Notes: generated by a model from the letters alone, not told the origin. A DNA stretch of 12,681 nucleotides from Saccoglossus kowalevskii (GCF_000003605.2 NW_003124401.1:50154-62834), one strand, 5' to 3'. Numbered from the stretch's first letter, positions 1-8,621 are shown. Made by a program: numbers and translations.

Positions 1-464
1 CAATAGTCATTGTTTAGGGTTATACAAGTCATGGTATATACAATAGTCATTGTTTAGGGTTATACTAGTCTTGGTATATACAATAGTCATTGTTTAGGGT
101 TATACAAGTCTTGGTATATATAATAGTCATTGTTTAGGGTTATACTAATGTTGGTATATACAATAGTCATTGTTTAGGGTTATACAAGTGTTGGTATATA
201 CAATAGTCATTGTTTAGGGTTATACTAGTCTTGGTATATACAATAGTCATTGTTTAGGGTTATACAAGTGTTGGTACATACAATAGTCATTGTTTAGGGT
301 TATACAAGTGTTGGTATATACAATAGTCATTGTTTAGAGTTATACAAGTGTTGGTATATACAATAGTCATTGTTTAGGGTTATACAAGTGTTGGTATATA
401 CAATAGTCATTGTTTAGGGTTATACAAGTGTTGGTATATACAATCGTCATTGTTGGTATATGCA
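1..464. repeat. 40-bp minisatellite, at least 11 copies, cut by window edge
   Basis: Eleven complete 40-bp units start every 40 bases from position 1 to 401, and a shortened twelfth begins at 441. Each unit reads 'caatagtcattgtttagggt' then 'tataca(a)gtgttggtatata'. Variation is limited mainly to three sites in the second half of the unit ('tatacaagt' against 'tatactagt', the next base C or G, and an A/T change). The left edge of the window is inside the array, so its true length is unknown. Confidence 0.96.
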
Positions 465-1703
465 ATATATTTACAGTTATGTGTATGTAACATTATTATG
501 GTTCAGGGCTTGAAGGTGTCATCTAAAAACATCACAGGATGTGTACATGGTATGGGATAGGTGATTGTCTTGTGCCAACCAATATATATGACCTAATGAA
601 TGCATATGACTTATAGTTGGACATGAGAGGACATGGCAAACGCAGTAGAGGATATCACACATTGTTTCACTGGTATGGGAGAGGTGTGATCATGAAATTG
701 ATGAGTGTAAAAATATGTAAAGAATTGTTAATTCCACACTTTATGGATGGGGGGGGGGGTGTTAATAGATTTTTTTTTGGCCACTGACTGACAGTTCTGT
801 GTTGTTACAGAATATGACAGAATATTAGTTGATAACTTCCTGTTTCTCCTGCGATGTCTAAATGAATGGCTTGACCAAGACTATATCACAGTATATATTT
901 AGTTTGCATGTATTGAATTGAAATCTTTTTTATTAACATCACAGGACAATCAAGTCAGTGAAAACAAGTAGGGACAAAGAGGTTATTTGATGAAAATCCT
1001 TTGATATTGTGCTATTTTTAGCACAAAAATGTTTGTTTTACATAAATACAATACATTATCACTAGAACATTCATGTAATAACTGTTTAAGCCATTAATGA
1101 CAGAGCAATAGACAGCCAATGATAATATGCATATTGTAATTAGTAGAATTAATCATGAATGATGACATAGTATAAGTAATGCAATCAAATGCTCATGACA
1201 TTGACATAGACACAGTCTTGTGACACTGGATAGGTCATGGATAGGACACAGAGCAAGAATGCAAAGTAAATAACAGTTAAATAAAATAAATAAGAGTAAA
1301 AGTTACAAATTATAAGAGCAGTTATGATGACATTCCTGAAAGAAATCTTTGCATATGAAAACACCAGTTAAAGTGCAATTAGATATCACCCTGTCTCATA
1401 TGGATTCTAGTTTGACATTTTGATTCTGACATGCTCTATGTGTGCCATGGGTCAATATGCATGAAATTTCTAAAAAAAAAGCAGAATATGAAATTACTTT
1501 TACTGGATGCACAGCTGTTGTGGTGAGCAGAACCTTGGTGCTTGTATTCATCATGAATTTCACAACGTATCAAATGTTCACAAACACGGCAAAGAAATAC
1601 AAAATGTTTATATAGTTTGCCAACACTGCCGTAGTTTGCAATATTATGTATTTTTGTACAGAGATGTACAGTGACCGGAAAACAAAGTAGACTTCTATGT
1701 GCC
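465..1703. other. AT-rich sequence, mostly featureless
   Basis: Unique AT-rich sequence between the 40-bp array and the left-most candidate exon. It contains an 11-base G run at 749-759 followed by a 9-base T run at 770-778, both slippage-prone. It may be 3' UTR or flank of the minus-strand gene. No second gene is evident. Confidence 0.5.
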
Positions 1704-1723
1704 TTACTCATATTGACTCATGG
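1704..1723 (-). CDS. Candidate INPP5A terminal exon ending ...MSQYE
   Basis: A strong minus-strand acceptor (TGCTGTCTCTTCCTCAG) precedes 20 nt that, if joined in phase 1 to the 30-nt candidate exon, read S-MSQYE followed by TAA at 1704-1706. A possible minus-strand polyadenylation signal AATAAA lies at 934-929. The acceptor is the best polypyrimidine tract in the left half of the window, but the encoded peptide is very short and no CaaX box results. An overlapping frame beginning at 1711 and reading left for 91 codons is not in phase with it. Treat as speculative. Confidence 0.22.
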
Positions 1724-2119
1724 CTGAGGAAGAGACAGCACGTCATCAGAACACTTCAAGCCATGCAATCATTTGTGAGTAGAAGAAGGAAAAATATAAC
1801 TCGTAGATGATTGCATGAAACAACACAGAGTTGCCAAATAGTGACATTAGGGCCATGCAAGTAAGGCTTTGCTTTTAGTCAGCAGGTGTGAAGTGTTGAA
1901 CATGTGATGATCACATGACAGTCATATGACTTGCACACATTAGCTTTATTACATTAATGATATTAAAAAGGTTGCACAAATGAAAATTAAAATATTATTT
2001 CATGAAATGTAATGTAATGAAACAAAATGAGTAACTGAAATACACTCAAACCTAAAGTGGGAAAAGTCATTGAATTACCACGGAAACCGAACTTGACACT
2101 AGTCAGCTAGAAAACTTAC
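1724..2119. other. AT-rich sequence with short palindromes
   Basis: Unique sequence. It holds a perfect 17-bp palindrome (CATGTGAT-G-ATCACATG) at 1901-1917, followed by a 10-bp one (GTCATATGAC) at 1921-1930. These could be protein-binding sites, but palindromes this short are expected by chance in several kilobases. Nothing else is recognised. Confidence 0.5.
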
Positions 2120-2149
2120 ACTGACACATATCACCAGGGGCAGCAGGAG
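2120..2149 (-). CDS. Candidate INPP5A 30-nt exon encoding APAAPGDMCQ
   Basis: Minus-strand acceptor TTATTCAAAACAG and consensus donor GTAAGT bracket 30 nt that, entered in phase 1 from the PVFLFFKL exon, encode APAAPGDMCQ and leave in phase 1. A 30-nt symmetric exon can be included or skipped without changing frame. The resulting tail LIGGK-APAAPGDMCQ resembles in position and composition the Pro/Gly/Ala-rich tail of human INPP5A (MPGAGKPHAH) that precedes its CaaX box. A 3' exon would still be required. The pyrimidine tract is weak, and short exons found by eye have a high false-positive risk. Confidence 0.35.
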
Positions 2150-2920
2150 CTGTTTTGAATAAAAAGAATAAATTTAAAAAAGCACGTATTAATTTGACAT
2201 TCTTCAAGTATCAGGAATTAGTCAACTTAAACTAACATTGATTTGATAAAGCAGTCATTACAGTCAAGCAACGACCAATCAGAATGGTTCTTATATGCTT
2301 GCATTTTCTCATTAGCTGAATAATTCATTAAAATTTCCATTCATATAAATATTAGTTTGTTTTCATGTGATTTGTTGAGCTATGGCATGAGTCAGAACTG
2401 AGCAAAATTCATCTATATATGCCACAGACCCAGTTCTGGAATTGTAGAAACACTTTTCACAGTCAAATTGATAAAGCCAACTAAGATATACAGCAATGAC
2501 AAGCACTTTCACTTGGCCATGATTATGCTGATGTAAAACTACCAATTTGAATTGGATCATAAAGCAAGTTACAACTTTAGAGTAAGCCTGAGTGAAATCA
2601 GTTGAGATATGGACTGACAGCAATGAATGTACACACACTTAATGAATAGAAAGATGAATGGAGACCAAACAATTTGTCAATCTTTTCATTCAAAATGGAA
2701 GATTATATTTCACCAATAAAAGTGAATCAATTCGGAAGTAAGCAAAAGAATATTCATGAAGCAAATGTGTGGTTGATTTGTTGTTACAACTAACAAGTGT
2801 CAAGTTATGTTTCTATGTGAATATATCTTAATACAGGTGAATGTATAAGGTTTGCCTAAGGCACATTATTGCTATGTGTTAATTGGAAGTTTGATGTGGT
2901 GTGCATAAAAAAGTTGACTA
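2150..2920. other. AT-rich sequence, no feature seen
   Basis: Unique AT-rich sequence. A leftward open frame at 2363-2638 has no recognisable domain and no supporting splice sites. I found no further exon in phase with the INPP5A transcript. Confidence 0.55.
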
Positions 2921-3512
2921 TTAATGGGTACAAAGTTGGCTGACATTCAATGGATACATTGTGGGTACAAAGGTAGTTAACATTCAATGGGTACAATGTA
3001 GGTACAAAGTTGGCTGACATTCAATGGGTACAATACGAGTCCAAATTTGGTTGGCATTCAATGGGCACAAGATGGGTACAAGGTGGTTAACATTAAATGG
3101 GTACAATATGGGTACAAAGTTGTGTGGCAATCAATGGGTACAAAGTTGGTTGACATTCAATGGGTACAAGATGGGTACAAAGATGGCTAACATTCAATAG
3201 GTACAAATACGGCTGACATTCAATGGGTGTAACATGAATACAAAGATGGCTGATATTCAATAGGTACAAAGTTCGCTGACATTCAATGGGTGTAACATGG
3301 GTACAAAGATGGCTGATATTCAATAGGTACAAAGTTCGCTGACATTCAATGTGTACAATATTGGTAAAAATTTGGTTGGCATTCAGGGTACAAAGTGGTT
3401 AACATTTATTGGGTACAATATGGGTACAAAGTTGGTTGGCATTCAATGGGTACAAGATGGGTACAAAGTTGGTTGGCATTCAATGGGTACAAAGTTGGTT
3501 TGAACTCAATAG
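2921..3512. repeat. 37/26-bp minisatellite
   Basis: Tandem array of 'gggtacaaagttgg(c/t)tg(a/g)' plus 'cattcaat', usually followed by an extra 'gggtacaatat'-type 11-mer. Spacing of the 'cattcaat' word is 37 bp for most steps (2944, 2981, 3018, 3055) and 26 bp where the 11-mer is missing (for example 3128 to 3154 and 3191 to 3217). The two lengths are therefore one unit with and without a gggtacaa-bearing sub-block. A leftward LLNISHLCTH frame across it is an artefact. Confidence 0.92.
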
Positions 3513-4202
3513 GATAGGATTAAAATACAGATGTAGTAGAGATTGACACCTTTCTTTTACAAGAAATTCAGATTTCAGATATTTTTTCTGTAAATTAAAA
3601 ACAGATTTTTCTGTAAAACAGGCTAAACAGAAACAAGACTGCAATGAATCAGAATTTAGCCAATTGCAAGACAGTTATAAAATGACCAATACACTGACCA
3701 AACTGAGAAGAGTATAACCATGTACTTTCGGTGGGGAGAGAAAAAATTATTGATACAACACGCTGTAAGTAACCGATCTTGCAGAGTTACAGAAAAAAAC
3801 ACCAAATGTTTCATGAACAATGGTGATATTATAACTAGATAGATTTTAAGGTTGCAACAAAGTGTACAAAAATGTAGCTTATCAAGTGCTTTACTGATTA
3901 AGTACATCCAGATTTTATAGACACACTTTTACCAACATCTCCCAAAATATATGTCCCAAACTTGCCAGCACTGAATTGCATCAGAAATATACATTGATTG
4001 ACAATATTTGGGAATGATTGGAGAAGGACAATGCCAGACAGACAAGTTAATTCATATACCTTCATTTAAGGCAAATCAGAAAATGAAAGGCAAATTTAAT
4101 TTGATGCAAAAGCAAAATAAATTGCGCACACATGTTAAAATATAATAGTCAGCTAGGCATGCACATCAGAATAATTTGGAAAACTTTATTTTTGGACCTA
4201 AT
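3513..4202. other. AT-rich sequence, no feature seen
   Basis: Unique sequence between the 37/26-bp and 74-bp arrays. A leftward open frame across 3656-3907 has no recognisable motif, no matching splice context and ordinary AT-rich composition, so I treat it as chance. No RNA gene or mobile-element signature is seen. Confidence 0.6.
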
Positions 4203-5513
4203 ATGGAACATTAATGATTGCAGTAGGTAATATGGGTTAATTAAGGTATGACAAGGTTGGTATTTGGGTGTAACAATGAACATCAATGGTAGTTGTAGGG
4301 TAATATGGGTGCAACAAAGAATAACAAGGTTGGTATTTGGGTTTAACAATGGAACATCAACAGTCGCAGTAGGATAACATGGGTTAATTAAGGAATGACA
4401 AGGTTGGTATTCGGGTGTAAAAATGGAACATCAATGGTAGTTATAGGGTAATATGGGTGCAACAAGGAATAACAAGGTTGGTATTTGGGTTTAACAATGG
4501 AACATCAATGGTTGCTGTAGGGTAAGATGGGTGCAACAAGGAATAACAAGGTTGGTATTTGGGTTTAACAATGGAACATCACTGGTTGCTGTAGGGTAAG
4601 ATGGGTGCAACAAGGAATAACAAGGTTGGTATTTGGGTTTAACAATGGAACATCACTGGTTGCTGTAGGGTAAGATGGGTGCAACAAGGAATAACAAGGT
4701 TGGTATTTGGGTTTAACAATGGAACATTAATGGTTGCTGTGGGGTAATATAGGTGCAACAAGGAATAACAAGGTTGATATTTGGGTGTAACAATGGACTA
4801 TCAATGATTGCAAGTAGGTAACATGGGTTAATTAAGGAATAACAAGGTTGGTATTCGGGTGTAAAAATGGAACATCAATGGTTCCAGTAGGGTAATATGG
4901 GTGCAACAAGGAATAACAAGGAAGATAGTTGGGTTTAACAATGGAACATCAATGGTTGCTGTAGGGTAATATGGGTGCAACAAGGAATAACAAGGTTGGT
5001 ATTTGGGTTTAACAGTGGAACATCAATGGTTGCAGTAGGGTAATATGGGTGCAACAAGGAATAACAAGGTTGGTATTTGGGTGTAACAATGGAACATCAA
5101 TAGTTCCAGTAGGGTAATATGGGTGCAACAAGGAATAACAAGGAAGATAGTTGGGTTTAACAATGGAACATCAATGGTTGCTGTAGGGTAATATGGGTGC
5201 AACAAGGAATAACAAGGTTGGTATTTGGGTTTAACAGTGGAACATCAATGGTTGCAGTAGGGTAATATGGGTGCAACAAGGAATAACAAGGTTGGTATTT
5301 GGGTGTAACAATGGAACATCAATAGTTCCAGTAGGGTAATATGGGTGCAACAAGGAATAACAAGGAAGATAGTTGGGTTTAACAATGGAACATCAATGGT
5401 TGCTGTAGGGTAATATGGGTGCAACAAGGAATAACAAGGTTGGTATTTGGGTTTAACAGTGGAACATCAATGGTTGCAGTAGGATAATATGGGTGCAACA
5501 AGGAATGACAAAG
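4203..5513. repeat. 74-bp minisatellite with 222-bp higher-order period
   Basis: About 17-18 copies of a 74-bp unit containing in order 'gggtgcaacaaggaataaca', 'aggttggtatttgggttta', 'acaatggaacatcaatgg' and 'ttgctgtagggtaatat'. The right third is organised in triplets: a variant unit with 'ggaagatagttggg' recurs at 4921, 5143 and 5365, exactly 222 bp apart. Two successive 222-bp blocks (about 5024-5245 and 5246-5467) look identical over at least 183 bp, indicating recent duplication. Left copies (4203-4440) are more diverged and use 'gggttaattaagg'. Short leftward frames here, two of them identical, are repeat artefacts. Confidence 0.94.
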
Positions 5514-5529
5514 GTTTAGTTCAACTTAC

Positions 5530-5581
5530 AGCATGCACTCATTACTTCATTCAGACTTAGCACGTTTTCGAGGTGGTTCAT
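5530..5581 (-). CDS. Candidate INPP5A C-terminal exon ending ...PPRKRAKSE
   Basis: A minus-strand acceptor TTCTTGTAG at 5582-5590 opens an exon that, entered in phase 1 from the PVFLFFKL exon, reads DEPPRKRAKSE and stops with TGA at 5547-5549. A consensus donor GTAAGT follows at 5529-5524, so the full exon would be 52 nt with the stop internal and a further 3' UTR intron. The predicted tail is basic (RKR) and lacks the CaaX box of human INPP5A. Phase agreement, a plausible acceptor and a strong donor support it; the unusual tail and absence of any homology I can recall count against. It could also be an alternative last coding exon. Confidence 0.4.
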
Positions 5582-5920
5582 CTACAAGAAGTTTGAAAAT
5601 AAAAACGTCAACTAATCATACATGCAGCATGCTTGTAAATGTATAAATAATGAACAGAGCATTAATGACAACATTGTCGGGCAAACAATGATAGCATACA
5701 ATTAAATAAGTTCACAACAAATGGAAAATCAAATTAAACTTAGAAAACCAATGTGCTGAGAAAATACTTGAGGCAAACATTTAATACATGATATCAATAC
5801 TGGAAATATCTAAATTTAAATGAAATAATCCATATTTTTTTAATCAATTAAATACTGAGCCAAAAGGAACATTTTAAACCCACATAAATATTTGTTTGGT
5901 CATACTATGAATACTATGCA
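5582..5920. other. AT-rich spacer, no feature seen
   Basis: Unique AT-rich sequence between two tandem arrays. Its left edge (5582-5600) holds the weakly pyrimidine-rich minus-strand tract leading to the candidate acceptor at 5581. Nothing else is recognised. Confidence 0.6.
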
Positions 5921-6858
5921 ACAGCACCTAGAGATCTGGCAATGTAATTGTGAACAGCACCTAGACATCTGGCTATGCATTTGTGAACAGCACCTAGACA
6001 TCGGACTTTGCATTTGTGAACAGCACCTAGACATCTGGCTTTGCATTTGTGAACAGCACCTAGACATCTGGCTTTGCATTTGTGAACAGCACCTAGACAT
6101 CGGGCTTTGCATTTGTGAACAGCATCTAGACATCGGGCTTTGCATTTGTGAACAGCACCTAGACATCTGGCTTTGCATTTGTGAACAGCACCTAGACATC
6201 GGGCTTTGCATTTGTGAACAGCACCTAAACATCTGGCTATGCAATTGTGAACAGCACCTAAACATCTGGCTATGCAATTGGGAACAGCACCTAAACATTT
6301 GGCTATGTAATTGTGAACAGCACCTAAACATCTGGCTATGCAATTGTGAACAGCACCTAAACATCTGGCTATGCAATTGTGAACAGCACCTAAACATCTG
6401 GCTATGCAATTGTGAACAGCACCTAGACATCTGGCTTTGCAATTGTGAACAGCACCTAGACATCTGGCTTTACATTTGTGAACAGCACCTGGACATCTCA
6501 CTATGCACAAGTGAACAGCACCTAAACATCTGACTATGCAATTGTGAACAGCACCTAAACATCTGGCTATGTAATTGTGAACAGCACCTAAACATCTGGC
6601 TATGTAATTGTGTACAGCACCTAGAAATCTGGCTTTGCAATTGTGAACAGCACCTAAACATCTGGCTATGCAATTGCGAACATCACCTGGAAATCTGGCT
6701 ATGCATTTGTGAACAGCACCTAAACATATGGCTATGTAATTGTGAACAGCACCTAGACATCTGGCTATGTAATTGTGAACAGCACCTAAACATCTGGCTA
6801 TGTAATTGTGAACAGCACCTAGAAATCTGGCTGTGCATATAGAAACAGCATCTAAACA
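5921..6858. repeat. 33-bp minisatellite, about 28 copies
   Basis: Highly regular tandem array; each unit is 'acagcacctagacatctggc' followed by 't(t/a)tgc(a)(t/a)ttgtga'. Because 33 is divisible by three and the unit lacks stops in several frames, long open frames arise on both strands, such as a plus-strand EQHLDIWLCIC repeat of about 19 units and two minus-strand Cys-rich frames. Two unit types occur in blocks: 'gacatc...tttgcatttg' mostly at 5955-6220 and 'aacatc...tatgcaattg' mostly at 6221-6420, with mixing afterwards. The array continues after the plus frame stops near 6531 and shows amino-acid-changing and silent differences alike, which argues against coding. Confidence 0.95.
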
Positions 6859-7090
6859 CCAATTTTCAGCTCATTATCATAAATAATCATTATATTACTT
6901 AAATGCGTTGCTATACAGAAAAGAAATATTTAATGTGACATCGGTCACCAAATTTCATCTATTAAAAATATTACATTGGTCTGTTTGATTGTGCCACCAT
7001 TGCAAGGACAAGTATCTTCCTATAATTAGGACAAAATATTCTCTTGTACAAACTCTCATGATGCAGAAAGTTAATCAAAGGTGTTTCGAG

Positions 7091-7285
7091 TTCTGGAATC
7101 GCTTGTTATGTTTTCATATGTGATGAAACTATAGTAGACCGCTTAATTTTGAGATTGGAGTAGTTTATGTTTTTACATGCGATTAAACTACATTGTATTG
7201 TAGACCACTTAATTTTGAGTTGGGGAATTGTTTGTTATGTTTTTATGTGTGATTAAACTAATGGAAAATGCTTAATTTTTGCTGC
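7091..7285. repeat. Degenerate tandem repeat, about 66 bp, three copies
   Basis: Three consecutive imperfect copies carry 'gtt(t)atgtttt', 'tgtgattaaacta' and 'cttaattttgag' in the same order (for example near 7107, 7165 and 7235 for the first word). Two of them also carry 'gtagacc'. Copy lengths differ by several bases. An open frame reading leftwards over the last copy has no recognisable domain and is treated as chance. Confidence 0.75.
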
Positions 7286-7463
7286 TAGGAATTGTTGTGA
7301 TTTGAGGATTTTACGGCATTCCTGAAGCCGCTGACATTTGTACAAAATTTGCCTCACAAAATTAAAGTGGTTTACAGTATTTACAATATGATTCACAAAG
7401 CTAAATTTTATGAAAATATGAAAAATGCAATTTCTCTGTCGTTTTGACATTGGTCATGTGATA

Positions 7464-7588
7464 AAAAAGTTATTACCTGATACCAACAGCTGGTTGATAC
7501 AAGTGAGGCTAGTATTATCCGAAACCGAAAATAGTCCATGACATCATTAACCAGCTCTAGGAATAGGTGATATCAGGTGATAACCTTA
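7464..7588. repeat. Imperfect inverted repeat, about 120 bp
   Basis: The left arm (about 7466-7498) contains 'gttattacctgatacca' followed by 'agctggttgat'. The right arm (about 7543-7587) contains 'atcattaaccagct' and then 'ggtgatatcaggtgataacc', the reverse complement of the left arm with a few changes and an extra ~9 bases. The arms enclose a loop of about 44 bases. The shape fits a degenerate miniature inverted-repeat element or a stable RNA hairpin inside the intron. No convincing target-site duplication is visible. Confidence 0.65.
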
Positions 7589-7898
7589 TAATATCAATGA
7601 ACCTCTGAAAACAGAATATCTTCATCTTTTTCAAAGTAACAGATTTTATCAAACTGATACAAAAGCCATTTTTGGAGTAAATTGTCTACAATGAGAGAAG
7701 GCAGCAATGAAGTTAGATATACTGAAGGAAAGAAGCAATAAGTGTTACCAGGATTTATGCAGATCCATGACTCCTAGCCCTACAGAGCTGAAAAGTTGAA
7801 TGAATGCATTTAAACTTACAAGACGTTTACAAGCAAGACAACACATCACAATTAAATACAAGACGAAGTACATGATGAAAAGCAGAGACAATTTTTAC
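7589..7898 (-). other. INPP5A intronic sequence, no feature seen
   Basis: Start of the intron that follows the PVFLFFKL exon. One acceptor-like site (AACTTTTCAG near 7788) would give only two residues (A, L) before a stop, which I do not consider a credible terminal exon. Otherwise the sequence is AT-rich and shows nothing I can name. Confidence 0.6.
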
Positions 7899-7935
7899 CT
7901 TTCCCGCCAATTAATTTGAAGAACAAGAACACTGG
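7899..7935 (-). CDS. INPP5A: INPP5A exon, PVFLFFKL after the GDHK motif
   Basis: A 37-nt exon entering in phase 0 and leaving in phase 1. It encodes PVFLFFKLIGGK plus one G. It completes GDHKPVF and gives the last beta strand of the catalytic fold, matching human PVFLAFRIMPGAGK. The acceptor is excellent (a TTTTTTTTCTTCTCGCTACAG-type tract) and the donor is AAAG|GTAAAA. After it the human protein has only about 13 more residues, ending in a CaaX box, so a short terminal exon starting in phase 1 is expected further left. Confidence 0.92.
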
Positions 7936-8080
7936 CTGTAGCGAGAAGAAAAAAAAGAATAAACAAATTATTATTATTTTGTAAATATCTGTCATCATGT
8001 ACACAAAGATACTGTTATATTTTCATCGCTATCAATTTTCATAATTTGATAATCAAATAGAATTCATGAACAAAAGCCAT

Positions 8081-8415
8081 TATGACTCCCTAGGCCCCAA
8101 GTGATAGTCACTGTGACTCTCTAGGTCCTGAGTAAAAGTCACTGTGACTCCCTAGGCCCCTGGTGAAAGTCAGTTTGACTCTCTGGGGCCTAAATGAAAT
8201 TCAGTGTGACTATCCAGGGCCTCAGTGAACGTCAGTGTGACTCCCTAGACCCCCAGTGAAAGTCAGTGTGACTCCCTAGACCCCTAGTGAAAGTCAGTGT
8301 GACTCCCTACGACCCATAAGAAAGTCACTGGGATTCCTTAAAGCCCCAGTGAAGTCATGGTGACTTCCTGGGATGTCAGTGAAATTATGGTGAATCCCTA
8401 GGACGCCAGAGGAAG
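8081..8415. repeat. 31-bp minisatellite, about 11 copies
   Basis: Tandem array in the 623-bp intron between the GDHK and PVF exons. The core is 'tgactccctaggcccc', followed by 'agtgaaagtcactg'-like text. Successive 'gactc' words start at 8084, 8115 and 8146, giving a 31-bp period. Copies in the middle (about 8230-8300) are nearly identical; those near 8320-8415 are degraded and vary in length. It is GC-richer than its surroundings and frequently contains the palindrome CCTAGG. Confidence 0.92.
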
Positions 8416-8467
8416 TCATAATCTTAAATTGATGAGTAGGATATTATGAACTTTGACCTACATAATC

Positions 8468-8504
8468 TATCAAGACCTATAATGGTATAGGTTGAATGAT
8501 GAAC
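8468..8504 (-). pseudogene. Probable decayed duplicate of the GDHK exon
   Basis: This intronic stretch aligns without gaps to 8579-8615, inside the functional exon, at 27 of 37 bases, offset by 111 bp. Read on the minus strand in the matching frame it gives a VHHSTYTIIGLD-like sequence against VHPPNYSVIGPD in the real exon. An AG acceptor-like site (CATTTCAG) sits next to it. The part that would encode CMGDHK is lost, and the frame forced by that acceptor meets a stop, so it cannot act as a functional alternative exon. Chance similarity is possible over so short a length. Confidence 0.5.
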
Positions 8505-8558
8505 TGAAATGTTTCTCCCATACAATAACTACAATGTTATAATTGAACTTATTCCTAC

Positions 8559-8621
8559 CTTGTGATCTCCCATACATACATCTGGACCTATAACACTATA
8601 GTTTGGCGGATGAACAATATC
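8559..8621 (-). CDS. INPP5A: INPP5A exon with MGDHK catalytic motif
   Basis: A 63-nt, phase 0/0 exon encoding 21 residues: DIVHPPNYSVIGPD then VCMGDHK. The continuation PVF lies on the next exon, rebuilding the third hallmark motif GDHKPVF; the His of this motif is the catalytic general base in the family. Human has a matching YDHIGPNVCMGDHKPVF. The acceptor is TTGTTTTAG and the donor AAG|GTAGGA. It was too short to stand out as an open frame and was found by matching the motif on the minus strand. Confidence 0.94.

Noticed and set aside
1-464. Interstitial telomere tract
   Set aside because: TTAGGG occurs once per 40-bp unit rather than as consecutive hexamers.
1436-1711. 91-codon leftward frame as a gene
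   Set aside because: No recognisable domain, AT-rich and Cys/His-scattered, and not in phase with the neighbouring candidate exon.
4185-4190. Minus-strand AATAAA as the gene's polyadenylation signal
   Set aside because: It lies across a 1.3-kb array from the 5530-5581 candidate exon. AATAAA is common in AT-rich DNA and no downstream GU-rich element stands out.
5023-5427. Two identical 60-codon leftward frames
   Set aside because: They are the same 222-bp block of the 74-bp array seen twice, not a duplicated gene.
1-5513. CRISPR-like arrays
   Set aside because: The repeats are contiguous tandem units with no unique spacers, in a spliced eukaryotic context.
5892-6533. 213-codon plus-strand repetitive protein (EQHLDIWLCIC units)
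   Set aside because: Open only because the repeat unit is 33 bp and nearly stop-free. The same DNA is open on the other strand, the array continues beyond the stop, and substitutions show no coding bias by eye.
7770-7788. Alternative last exon after the PVFLFFKL exon at an AACTTTTCAG acceptor
   Set aside because: In phase 1 it adds only two residues before a stop, with no family support.
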